Positions 50,998 to 63,294 of a stretch of 64,000 nucleotides of DNA are shown in pieces (position 1 is the stretch's first letter; every line of letters starts with the position of its first letter). Made by a program: the position numbers and the translations under genes. Below the pieces are notes generated by a model. It was not told the origin of the DNA. It worked only from the letters and a program-made list of their open reading frames with translations, and ran no database searches. Source of the DNA: VFMC01 sp046331225 (GTDB taxonomy: Bacteria > Actinomycetota > Acidimicrobiia > Acidimicrobiales > Ilumatobacteraceae). The stretch covers positions 248,001 to 312,000 of the forward strand of contig JAXLRF010000009.1 in the NCBI GenBank assembly GCA_046331225.1. Reading direction: 5' to 3'.

Positions 50998-51843
50998 ATG
51001 TCCGATCAGCTCGCAGGCCGCGTCCACATCTCGATCTCGCACGGCGTCGCCGACGTCAAGATGATCCGTGCCGACAAGCGCAACGCGCTCGACGGTGCCA
51101 TGTTCTCCGCCCTCGCCGAGGCCGGCGAGCGGCTCAAGTCCGAGCCCGGCGTGCGTGTGGTCGTGCTGAGCGGCGAGGGTTCGTCGTTCTGCGCCGGCCT
51201 CGACTTCTCGAGCTTCACCGCGATGGCCGGTGGCGGCGGTGGCAACGGCGCCGGCAATGGCGGTGGCGGAGAAAGCGACGGCAACCCGGGTTCGATGGCG
51301 CCCGGCCGCATCACCCACCTCGGCCAGCAGGTGTGCTGGGTGTGGCAGGAGTTGCCGGTGCCCGTGATCGCCGCGGTGCACGGTCACGCCCTCGGCGGCG
51401 GCATCCAGATCGCCCTCGGCGCCGACATCCGCATCGTCCACCCCGACACGCAGCTGAGCGTGCGCGAGGTGCACTGGGGCCTGGTGCCCGACATGACCGG
51501 CACGCTGATGCTGTCGCAACTGGTGCGCGCCGACATCGCGAAGGAGCTCGTCTTCACGGCCCGGGTGTTCGACGGCCGCGAGGCGCACGCGATCGGTCTC
51601 GCCACCAAGCTGTCCGACACGCCCTACGACGACGCGATGGCGATGGCCCGCGAGATCGCCGGTCGCAGCCCCGACGCCGTGCGTGGCGCGAAGCAGCTCA
51701 TCAACGGCCTGCTGCACGAGAAGGCCGAGTCGCAGTTCGCCGCCGAGCGCCGCATCATCGGGTCGCTGATCGGCAAGCCCAACCAGATCGAGGCCGTGAT
51801 GTCGAACTTCGAGAAGCGCGACGCGAAGTTCGTCGACGCATGA
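50998..51843 (+). CDS. Enoyl-CoA hydratase/isomerase (crotonase) family protein
   Basis: 281 aa. ADKRNALDGAMFSALAEAGERL and LSGEGSSFCAGLDFSSF form the CoA-binding and first oxyanion-hole regions. AAVHGHALGGGIQIALGADIRIV is the second oxyanion motif. Between them is an unusual glycine-rich insert (about residues 78-100: AGGGGGNGAGNGGGGESDG). VREVHWGLVPDMTGTLML includes the usual catalytic-loop region. It could hydrate enoyl-CoA or isomerise a double bond. The ATGA overlap with the next gene couples it to a deazaflavin nitroreductase-like protein. Confidence 0.88.
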   Translation: MSDQLAGRVHISISHGVADVKMIRADKRNALDGAMFSALAEAGERLKSEPGVRVVVLSGEGSSFCAGLDFSSFTAMAGGGGGNGAGNGGGGESDGNPGSMAPGRITHLGQQVCWVWQELPVPVIAAVHGHALGGGIQIALGADIRIVHPDTQLSVREVHWGLVPDMTGTLMLSQLVRADIAKELVFTARVFDGREAHAIGLATKLSDTPYDDAMAMAREIAGRSPDAVRGAKQLINGLLHEKAESQFAAERRIIGSLIGKPNQIEAVMSNFEKRDAKFVDA

Positions 51844-52295
51844 GCGACGACTCCGGACTCGACGGCGAGTACGTGCCGAGCGCGCTCGACTGGGTGCGCG
51901 AGCAGGTCGAGCGCTACGAGGCGAGCGGCGGTACCGAGGCCAACACCCTCCGCGACACCGGCATCCCGGTGGTGATCGTCACGATGAAGGGTGCCCGCAG
52001 CGGCAACGTCCGCAAGATCGCCCTGATGCGCGTCGAGCACGAGGGCGAGTACGCGTTCGTGGCGTCGTACGGCGGCGCGCCGAAGCACCCCGTCTGGTAC
52101 CACAACCTGATGGCCGCGCCCGACGACGTGTGGTTGCAGGACGGGCCCGCGCCGTTCCGTGTGCGGGTGCGCGAGGTCACCGGTGACGAACGCGCCGTCT
52201 GGTGGGACCGGTCGGTCGCCGTGTTCCCCAACTACGCCGAGTACCAGCAGAAGACCGACCGCACGATCCCCGTCCTGGTCGCGTCGCCGGTCTGA
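51840..52295 (+). CDS. Deazaflavin (F420)-dependent nitroreductase family protein
   Basis: 151 aa split-barrel protein of the Ddn/DUF385 family. SGGTEANTLRDTGIPVVIVTMKGARSGNVRKIALM is the characteristic F420-binding region. PVWYHNLMAAPDDVWLQDGP and AVWWDRSVAVFPNYAEYQQKT complete the family motifs. It uses reduced F420 to reduce quinones or nitro compounds. ATG 51840 overlaps the crotonase stop (ATGA). Together with the PPOX protein at 21956-22366 it implies that the organism makes F420. Confidence 0.88.
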   Translation: MSDDSGLDGEYVPSALDWVREQVERYEASGGTEANTLRDTGIPVVIVTMKGARSGNVRKIALMRVEHEGEYAFVASYGGAPKHPVWYHNLMAAPDDVWLQDGPAPFRVRVREVTGDERAVWWDRSVAVFPNYAEYQQKTDRTIPVLVASPV

Positions 52296-52305
52296 GGCGA
52301 TCGGC

Positions 52306-52857
52306 GTGGCACGCACCACCCCGGTCGTGGCGCTGCTGCGGGGCGTCAACGTCGGCGGTCACCAGCTCTCGATGGCCGCGCTGCGCACCCACCTCGAGCA
52401 GGCGGGCTGCAGCGACGTCGCCACCTACATCCAGAGTGGCAACGTGGTGCTCACACCGCCGAAGGTGCGCGGCTCGCTCGACGCCTGGCTGAGTGAACGC
52501 ATCGGCGAACTCGCCGGCTTCGCCGTCCCGACCGTCACGCGCACCCGTGCCGAGTTCGACGCCGTGGTCGACGGCAACCCGTACCCCACCGCCGAGGGGA
52601 AGACCCTGCACGTGATCTTCTACGGCGAACCGTTGCCGGCAGCGGTGATCGAGGGGATCGACCTCGCCGCGATGGCGCCCGAGGAGTGTTCGCTCGCCGG
52701 CCGCGAGCTGTATCTGCACTTGCCGAACGGGATGGGCCGGGCGGTGTTGCCGGTGGCGGTCGACAAGGCCGGTCGCGCGGCGAAGGCACCGACCGGGACG
52801 GCACGCAACTGGAACACCGTGCTGAAGCTGCAGGGGATGCTGCATGAACGCGGATGA
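52306..52857 (+). CDS. DUF1697 family protein
   Basis: 183 aa. VVALLRGVNVGGHQLSMAALR, TYIQSGNVVL and AVLPVAVDKAGRAAKAPTGTARNWNTVLKL are the complete DUF1697 pattern. No biochemical function is established. The GTG at 52306 is 10 bp after the preceding stop. It overlaps the next gene (GNAT) by 14 bp, so the four genes from the crotonase on look like one operon. Confidence 0.88.
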   Translation: MARTTPVVALLRGVNVGGHQLSMAALRTHLEQAGCSDVATYIQSGNVVLTPPKVRGSLDAWLSERIGELAGFAVPTVTRTRAEFDAVVDGNPYPTAEGKTLHVIFYGEPLPAAVIEGIDLAAMAPEECSLAGRELYLHLPNGMGRAVLPVAVDKAGRAAKAPTGTARNWNTVLKLQGMLHERG

Positions 52858-53314
52858 CGCGGTGTTCAGGGTGGTCGACGCCGGGGGAGCGGAGGCCGTC
52901 GATGCGATGCGCACCTACTTCGCCGAGCTCGACGAACGGTTCGAGGGCGGGTTCGAGATCGGCACCGCGCTCGACGACGCCGTCGACGGGATGAACCCGC
53001 CGACGGGTCGGTTCGTGGTGGCCGATCTCGGTGGCCGGGTGGTGGCGTGCGGCGGGGTGACGCTGATCGACCCGTCGACTGCCGAGATCAAGCGGATGTG
53101 GGTCGACGCGTCGGTGCGCGGGATCGGCCTGGGGAGGCGGATGCTGTCGCGCCTCGAGCGCGACGCCGCCGACCTCGGCGCCACCCGCGTGCTGCTCGAC
53201 ACCAACCGGGTGCTCACCCAGGCGATCCGCATGTACACCGACGCCGGCTACCACCCGACCGACCGCTACAACGACAACCCCTACGCCCACCACTGGTTCA
53301 CCAAACCCCTCTGA
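52844..53314 (+). CDS. GNAT-family N-acetyltransferase
   Basis: 156 aa. The acetyl-CoA binding motif A is WVDASVRGIGLGRRMLSRLER (R-G-I-G-L-G). Motif B is seen in DTNRVLTQAIRMYTDAGYHPTDRYNDNPYAHHWFTK. It should acetylate an amine of an unknown small molecule or protein. ATG 52844 lies within the end of the DUF1697 gene, so it is translationally coupled. A 188-bp gap to gltB follows. Confidence 0.87.
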   Translation: MNADDAVFRVVDAGGAEAVDAMRTYFAELDERFEGGFEIGTALDDAVDGMNPPTGRFVVADLGGRVVACGGVTLIDPSTAEIKRMWVDASVRGIGLGRRMLSRLERDAADLGATRVLLDTNRVLTQAIRMYTDAGYHPTDRYNDNPYAHHWFTKPL

Positions 53315-53385
53315 CCCAGCGGCCCTGCCACGCCGGGCCGGTCACTCGACGGGGTGGGTGGTGGTGACGCCACCCGGGCAATCGG

Positions 53386-53415
53386 TTGGCGGGGGGATGC
53401 ACGGTTGCGTAACAT
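53386..53415 (+). promoter_or_regulatory. Sigma-70-type promoter of gltBD
   Basis: TTGGCG (53386-53391), 18-bp spacer, TAACAT (53410-53415). It predicts a transcript start near 53422 and a leader of about 80 nt, in contrast to the leaderless genes. Confidence 0.55.
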
Positions 53416-53479
53416 GCTCGACACCGTTCGAGCCAGCGTTGTCTCGTGCGCCACGCCAGCCCCGCCGGGCCTCCCGGCG
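53416..53479 (+). other. Structured leader of gltB
   Basis: GCTCGA (53416-53421) pairs with TCGAGC (53428-53433). CGCCGGG (53463-53469) pairs with CCCGGCG (53473-53479) across a 3-nt loop. The second hairpin ends 23 nt before the start codon. The first hairpin overlaps the expected start site and may be at the DNA level. No known riboswitch was recognised. Confidence 0.35.
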
Positions 53480-53502
53480 CCGACTCTTGTGGAGCCGACA
53501 AC

Positions 53503-58042
<4,540 letters not shown>

Positions 58043-58050
<8 letters not shown>

Positions 58051-59494
58051 GACGACCGGATTCCTGAAGTGGGGTCGCCAGACGCCGACGCGTCGGCCCG
58101 TTCCCGTGCGGCTCAAGGACTGGAAGGAGGTGTACGAGGAGTTCCCCGCCGACACCCTGAAGCTGCAGGCCGGCCGCTGCATGGACTGCGGCATCCCGTT
58201 CTGCAACAACGGCTGCCCGCTGGGCAACCTGATCCCCGACTGGAACGACCTCGTCTACCGCGAACACTGGCGCGACGCGATCGACCGGCTGCACGCCACC
58301 AACAACTTCCCCGAGTTCACCGGTCGGCTGTGCCCGGCGCCGTGCGAATCGGCCTGTGTGCTCGGCATCAACCAGGACCCGGTCGCGATCAAGCAGGTCG
58401 AGGTGGAGATCATCGACCGGGCGTGGGACGAGGGCTGGGTGCTGCCGCAGCCGCCCACGGTGAAGACCGGCAAGCGGCTCGTGGTGATCGGCTCGGGCCC
58501 GGCGGGCCTGGCAGCCGCCCAGCAGCTCACCCGCGCCGGGCACGACGTGATCGTGCTCGAGCGTGCCGACCGCATCGGCGGGCTGCTGCGCTACGGCATC
58601 CCCGAGTTCAAGATGGAGAAGCGCCACGTCGACCGGCGTCTCGCGCAGATGGAGGCCGAAGGCACCGAGTTCCGTACCAACGCCACCGTCGGCGAGAACG
58701 TCGACATCGAGGTGCTGCTCGCGTCGTACGACGCGATCGTCCTCGCCGCCGGCGCCACCGCGTGGCGCGACCTGCCGGTGCCCGGCCGCGAGTTGCGCGG
58801 CATCCACCAGGCGATGGAGTACCTGCCGTTCGCGAACAAGGTGCAGCACGGCGACATGGAGCGCTCGCCGATCGACGTCGCCGGCAAGCACGTCGTGATC
58901 ATCGGCGGTGGCGACACCGGCGCCGACTGCCTCGGCACGGCGCACCGCCAGGGTGCCGCCAGCGTCACCCAACTCGAGATCATGCCGCGCCCGCCCGAGA
59001 CCCGGGCACCGGGCAACCCGTGGCCGACGTTCGCGTTCACCTACAAGGTCACCTCGGCCCACGAGGAGGGCGGCGACCGCATCTACAGCGTCAACACCGA
59101 GCGCTTCGTCGACGACGGCAACGGCAACGTCCGTGCGCTGCTCATCCACGAGGTGCAGATGGTGAACGGGAAGTTCGAGAAGGTCGAGGGTTCCGACCGC
59201 GAGCTGCCGGCCGACTTCGTGTTCCTCGCCATGGGTTTCGTCGGCCCCGAGAAGGGCCACTGGCTCGAGCAGCTCGGCGTCGAGTTCGACGCACGCGGCA
59301 ACGTCGCCCGCGGTGACGACTACCAGACCAACGTGCCCGGCGTGTTCGTCGCCGGTGACATGGGCCGCGGCCAGAGCCTGATCGTGTGGGCGATCGCCGA
59401 AGGCCGCTCGTGCGCCTCGCACGTCGACCGCTGGTTGATGGGCGACAGCTCGCTGCCCGCGCCGATCGCACCCACCGCGCGACCGCTCGTCTGA
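58043..59494 (+). CDS. gltD: Glutamate synthase small subunit
   Basis: 483 aa NADPH-dependent subunit feeding electrons to GltB. The N-terminal Fe-S region has CMDCGIPFCNNGCPLGNLIP and CPAPCESACVLGI. FAD binding is at VVIGSGPAGLAAAQQLTRAG, and NADPH binding at VVIIGGGDTGADCLGTAHRQG. FVAGDMGRGQSLIVWAIAEGR is the second FAD contact. The GTG start at 58043 overlaps gltB. No terminator hairpin with a U-tract was seen after it; the next gene has its own -10 hexamer 30 bp downstream. Confidence 0.96.
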
Positions 59495-59523
59495 CGCGCG
59501 CTCACAAACGGCACCCGAGCACG

Positions 59524-59529
59524 TAGCCT
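59524..59529 (+). promoter_or_regulatory. -10 element (TAGCCT), leaderless type
   Basis: TAGCCT, 8 bp before GTG 59538. It is the same hexamer as before cysH. Confidence 0.5.
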
Positions 59530-59537
59530 GGCCAGCC

Positions 59538-60194
59538 GTGAAGGGCACGATGTTCGTCGGCATGGGCCTCGTGGTGGCAGCAGCCTCGTTGGGGCTGGTG
59601 TCGTGCGGCAGCGACGACGCGCCGTCGGCCACGACGACCGTGCGCGTGGGCGCCACCAACTACGTGACGATCCCACCCGCGCCCAGCACGGTCGCGCCCG
59701 TCACCACCGCACAGGACGCACCGGGCTCGATCCTGCAGTTCCAGTCGGAGTACACGATCCAGGAGGGTGACTACCCCTCGACGGTCGCGAACAAGTTCAA
59801 GATCGACTTCAACGAGCTGATGACCCTGAACGGCTGGACGCTGCAGGAGAACGGCATCGTCCCCGAGTGGCCCGGGGTGGGTGCCGTCATCCTGATCCCC
59901 GCGGGTGCCACGGTGCCCGGTGAGCCGCCCGATCCGGGCCAGCCCACCACCACCATCCAGGGCAGCCCCGTCGCGCCCACCACGGCAGCGCCCGCCACCA
60001 CCGAACCGCCGGCCACGACCACCACCGTCGAGCAGGCCGAGGCGTGTGGCACCTACACGGTGGCCGACGGCGACTACCCGGGCCTGGTGGCGCAGAAGCT
60101 CAACACCACCGTCGCGAAGCTGGCCGCCGCGAACACCCAGACCAAGGGCTACAAGTCGTTCTACGTCGGCCTCGTCATCAACACGCCCTGCTGA
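59538..60194 (+). CDS. LysM-domain lipoprotein
   Basis: 218 aa. A signal sequence ends in LVSC, with Cys23 lipidated. A Thr/Pro-rich spacer follows. Two LysM-like units (about 71-122 and 172-215) are separated by a second Thr/Pro/Ala linker (about 125-165). Both have GDYPS/GDYPG in place of the usual GDTL, so they are variant LysM motifs (EYTIQEGDYPSTVANKF and TYTVADGDYPGLVAQKL). Cys170 and Cys218 flank the second unit and could form a disulfide. It probably binds peptidoglycan outside the membrane. Confidence 0.8.
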   Translation: MKGTMFVGMGLVVAAASLGLVSCGSDDAPSATTTVRVGATNYVTIPPAPSTVAPVTTAQDAPGSILQFQSEYTIQEGDYPSTVANKFKIDFNELMTLNGWTLQENGIVPEWPGVGAVILIPAGATVPGEPPDPGQPTTTIQGSPVAPTTAAPATTEPPATTTTVEQAEACGTYTVADGDYPGLVAQKLNTTVAKLAAANTQTKGYKSFYVGLVINTPC

Positions 60195-60222
60195 TCCGGC
60201 CGGCGGCCGTCCCCAAGGGTCG

Positions 60223-60576
60223 TCAGAAGACGCGCGCGTACCAGAGGCGCGACACCACCGACATCGCCTGACGGTGCGTGTCGGGATCGACTCCGGCGGC
60301 CGTGAGCGATGCGTCGAGGTGCCCGAGCACCGCCGCCACCTGCTCGTCGGTGATCTCGAGATCGCGGTGCGCCTCGGCCAGGTCGGCCAGCGGCTCACCG
60401 GCGGCACCGCCCAACGCCGTCGTCATCCACCGCACCTGCGCGGCGCGCAGGGCCGGCAACCGCCGCTCGTCGAAGTGGTGCAGCACACGCGGATCGGCCG
60501 CCAACCGCTCGTAGAAGTCGTCGACCACCGCGGTGATCGCCCGGGTGCCGCCCAGGCGATCGAACAGCGACCTCAC
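60223..60576 (-). CDS. Truncated haemoglobin, group I-like
   Basis: 117 aa 2-on-2 globin. LFDRLGGTRAITAVVDDFYERLAADPRV is the N-terminal A/B-helix region with the FY motif. AEAHRDLEITDEQ holds the proximal His. It binds O2 or NO; such proteins are often linked to NO detoxification. The GTG at 60576 overlaps the LuxR stop (GTGA), so it is coupled to a large LuxR-type regulator upstream, which is an uncommon pairing. It is convergent with the LysM gene; only 28 bp separate them. Confidence 0.85.
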   Translation of the reverse strand: MRSLFDRLGGTRAITAVVDDFYERLAADPRVLHHFDERRLPALRAAQVRWMTTALGGAAGEPLADLAEAHRDLEITDEQVAAVLGHLDASLTAAGVDPDTHRQAMSVVSRLWYARVF

Positions 60577-63182
60577 GACGGGCTTCCCAGCAGGCCGAGC
60601 GCGTCGACCAGTTCGGTGCGCGACCGCACACCGAGCTTCGCGTACACACGGGCCAGATGGCTCTCGACGGTGCGCACACCGATGATCAGCTCGTCGGCCA
60701 CCTCGCGGCTGGTGCGGCCCTCGGCGACCAGCTGTGCGATCTCGCGCTCGCGGCGGCTGAGCGAGATCTCGGGGGCCGCCTGCGTGAGCGTGGGCGTGGC
60801 GTGGGCGTCGATGCCGTCGCGCAGCTCTTGCGCCCGCCGGGCGAGCTGCGCCACGGCCCGGGCTTCGTCACCCCGGTCGCGCGCCGCCGTCCAGGCACCG
60901 GTCGCGCACTCGGCTGCGTACGTGAAGTAGCCGCTGTCGGCGAGCACGTCGGCCACGGTACCCAAGCCGGCCGCGTCCCGCTCGGCGAAGCAGCGCACCG
61001 CCTCGACGAGTGCGGGCAGCAGCACGCCGTCGAGCACGGGCTGATCCGCCGACAGCTGCGCCCAGGCGAGCGGCGCACGATCGAGGCGCGCCACGTCGAC
61101 CAGGAACCGCACCCGCGACGCAGTGCGGCCACGGGCGTGCGCGTCGGCGGCGTGCGCGAGCAACTCGGCCACCGCACCGTCGACGTCGCCGCGCATCGCG
61201 CGCAGCCACGCCCGGCCGCGCAGCTCGAGATCGCCGTGTGCCCGAGCCTCGTGAGGCGGCAACATCGCCAGGCGCGCCAGCACGGCGTCGACGCCGGCAC
61301 CGTCGGTGTCGAGCGCCCGCGCGAGCAGCAACCCGCCGAGCGCCCAACGGGTGCCGTGCACCGCCGCGGCCGATCCGGCCGCCAGCTCGGCCGCCCGCTC
61401 GAACCACTGCTCGGCAGCGCGTCGCTTGCCCTGGTCGAGGTCGGTCCAACCGATCGCGATCGCCCAGGCCACCTGGCCGTGGCGGTCGCGCGTGCGGCTG
61501 GTGTGCTCCCAACCGTCGAGCGCGAGCTCGGCCGCCTCGCGCACCCGGCCGGCCTCGACGAGCGCGAACGCGGCCGCGGCCCCGGTGATGGCGCCACCGA
61601 ACACCGTGTGGAAGTCGAGTGCCGGATCGAGCCGGTCGAGTGCCTCGACCGGTCGGCCCGAGGTCGTGAGCGCGAGCAGATCGGTGGCGATGCCGGCGGG
61701 CAGCTTGGCCGCATCGGATCCTGGGGGCGCGAGCTCGAGCGCACGGGTCGGCTCGCCCGCCGACGCCCAGATCGCCGCCTTGGCCGCGTCGATGAGCGGG
61801 TTGCTCCCGCCCAGTTCGAACGACGCGTCGTCGAGCATCGCGATCGCCGGGGCCACCTCGCCGAACGCCCAGAAGCGCACGTTCGACTCGATCACCGCGC
61901 CGCGGAGCCGGTCGGCGGGCGAGGCGAGCGATCGGTCGATGCGCGAGTCGCCGATCAGCTCGATCGCACGGCCGTACTCGCCCTGCTCGATGAACGCCGA
62001 CGCCACCCGGAGCGCGGCGCGCAGACCGTGCGGACCGTCGGCCACCTGGTCGAACCACGCGAGGCCGAGCCGCTCGGCCAGGTCGTGGTCATGGCGTGCG
62101 GCGGCGATCCGGGTGGCGTCGGCCAGCAGCGCCGGATCGGCCGACGAACCGCCGTCGAGGCGCCACGTGGCGATGCGCAGCACGTCCTGTGGGCGCAACG
62201 GTGTGCGCCGCTCGAGCGCATCGGCGAGCTCGCGCAGCATCCGGCGGGCCGCGAGCCGGCCGACGGCCTTGCGGGCCGCGTCGGCGTACACGGGGTGCAC
62301 GAAGCTCACCATCAACGAGTCGTCGCGCTCGTCGGCCCACAGCAGGCGTGCGGTCTCGAGTTCGACCAGCGCGTCGGCGTCGACCAGTTGCTCGAGCAGC
62401 TCGATCTCGATCGGCCCACCGATGCCGACCAGTGCGACCGCGCGCTGGTGGGTCTCGCCGAGCGACGCCAGGCGGGCATCGACGAACTGGGTGAGCGTCG
62501 AGGGGGCGGGCAGTTGGCCGATCGCCTCGAACACGCCGCCCCGTTCGACGAGCGAACCGCCGGCCCGGGCCTCGAACAGCAACTCGCGCGCGAACAGTGG
62601 GTTGCCGAGAGTGCGCTCGTACAGCTGGCCGGCGACGTCGGCCGAGACCGGTGCACCGAGGGTGACGCGGGCGAACTCGCCCAGGTGCTCGGCGCCGAGC
62701 GGGTCGACCGCGATGCGTGCCGCGAGGCCCTCTTTCATGAGGGCCGAGATCGCCTCGGGCGGCACCTCGCCGGTGCGCAGCGTGCCCACCACGAACGCCG
62801 TCAGGTCGCTGGCGAGCTGGTGCGCCAACGCGGCGGACGCCTCGTCGAGCAGGTGCGCGTCGTCGAGCCCGAGCAGCAGCGGCCGGTTGCCCGCCCGCTC
62901 TTGCAGCGCACGGCGGATCTGCACGAGGTCGCCCGCGTCGCCGGCGGGCCGGCCGGGCAGCAGTGATGCGAACGCGGCGAGGGGGATGTCGCCGAGCGCC
63001 CGCGAGCCGGTGATCGACACCGTGACGAACCCGGCCTCCTCCGCGTGGCGCAGCGTGGCGTTCAGCAGGTGCGACTTGCCCACACCGGCGTCGCCGACGA
63101 AGACCGCGCCGGCCAGATCGGGCCGTCGCAACGCCGCTCGGATGGCGGCGAACTCGGCTTGCCGCCCCACCAGTTCGTCCAC
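60573..63182 (-). CDS. Large ATP-binding LuxR-family (LAL-type) regulator
   Basis: 869 aa. An N-terminal AAA ATPase has Walker A GDAGVGKSHL (near residue 35) and LLLGLDDAHLLDE as Walker B. A long helical repeat region (about 300-780, TPR-like) follows. The C-terminal LuxR HTH is SLSRREREIAQLVAEGRTSR followed by EVADELIIGVRTVESHLARV. These regulators sense an unknown signal through the repeat region. The start at GTG 63182 is chosen because CACACT lies 7 bp upstream and a palindrome sits beside it; the open frame continues upstream through the intergenic region, but that extension is unlikely. It is coupled to the globin gene. Confidence 0.88.
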   Translation of the reverse strand: MDELVGRQAEFAAIRAALRRPDLAGAVFVGDAGVGKSHLLNATLRHAEEAGFVTVSITGSRALGDIPLAAFASLLPGRPAGDAGDLVQIRRALQERAGNRPLLLGLDDAHLLDEASAALAHQLASDLTAFVVGTLRTGEVPPEAISALMKEGLAARIAVDPLGAEHLGEFARVTLGAPVSADVAGQLYERTLGNPLFARELLFEARAGGSLVERGGVFEAIGQLPAPSTLTQFVDARLASLGETHQRAVALVGIGGPIEIELLEQLVDADALVELETARLLWADERDDSLMVSFVHPVYADAARKAVGRLAARRMLRELADALERRTPLRPQDVLRIATWRLDGGSSADPALLADATRIAAARHDHDLAERLGLAWFDQVADGPHGLRAALRVASAFIEQGEYGRAIELIGDSRIDRSLASPADRLRGAVIESNVRFWAFGEVAPAIAMLDDASFELGGSNPLIDAAKAAIWASAGEPTRALELAPPGSDAAKLPAGIATDLLALTTSGRPVEALDRLDPALDFHTVFGGAITGAAAAFALVEAGRVREAAELALDGWEHTSRTRDRHGQVAWAIAIGWTDLDQGKRRAAEQWFERAAELAAGSAAAVHGTRWALGGLLLARALDTDGAGVDAVLARLAMLPPHEARAHGDLELRGRAWLRAMRGDVDGAVAELLAHAADAHARGRTASRVRFLVDVARLDRAPLAWAQLSADQPVLDGVLLPALVEAVRCFAERDAAGLGTVADVLADSGYFTYAAECATGAWTAARDRGDEARAVAQLARRAQELRDGIDAHATPTLTQAAPEISLSRREREIAQLVAEGRTSREVADELIIGVRTVESHLARVYAKLGVRSRTELVDALGLLGSPS

Positions 63183-63189
63183 GACGGGC

Positions 63190-63195
63190 AGTGTG
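63190..63195 (-). promoter_or_regulatory. -10-like element (CACACT), leaderless type
   Basis: CACACT on the minus strand, 7 bp before GTG 63182. It is flanked by a palindrome. Confidence 0.4.
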
Positions 63196-63196
63196 G

Positions 63197-63209
63197 CACA
63201 CCAGGTGTG
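63197..63209. promoter_or_regulatory. Palindrome CACACC-A-GGTGTG next to the LuxR promoter
   Basis: A perfect inverted repeat with 6-bp arms and a single central base, 1 bp upstream of the predicted -10 hexamer on the minus strand. It could be an autoregulatory site for the adjacent LuxR protein. Confidence 0.4.
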
Positions 63210-63294
63210 GGGCGATCTGTCCGCGAGCCGACAGAGATCGGCTCGGATCGCGGAAATCCACCGCGCACCGTGGCGGCGTCCCGCTCCGGACGGC

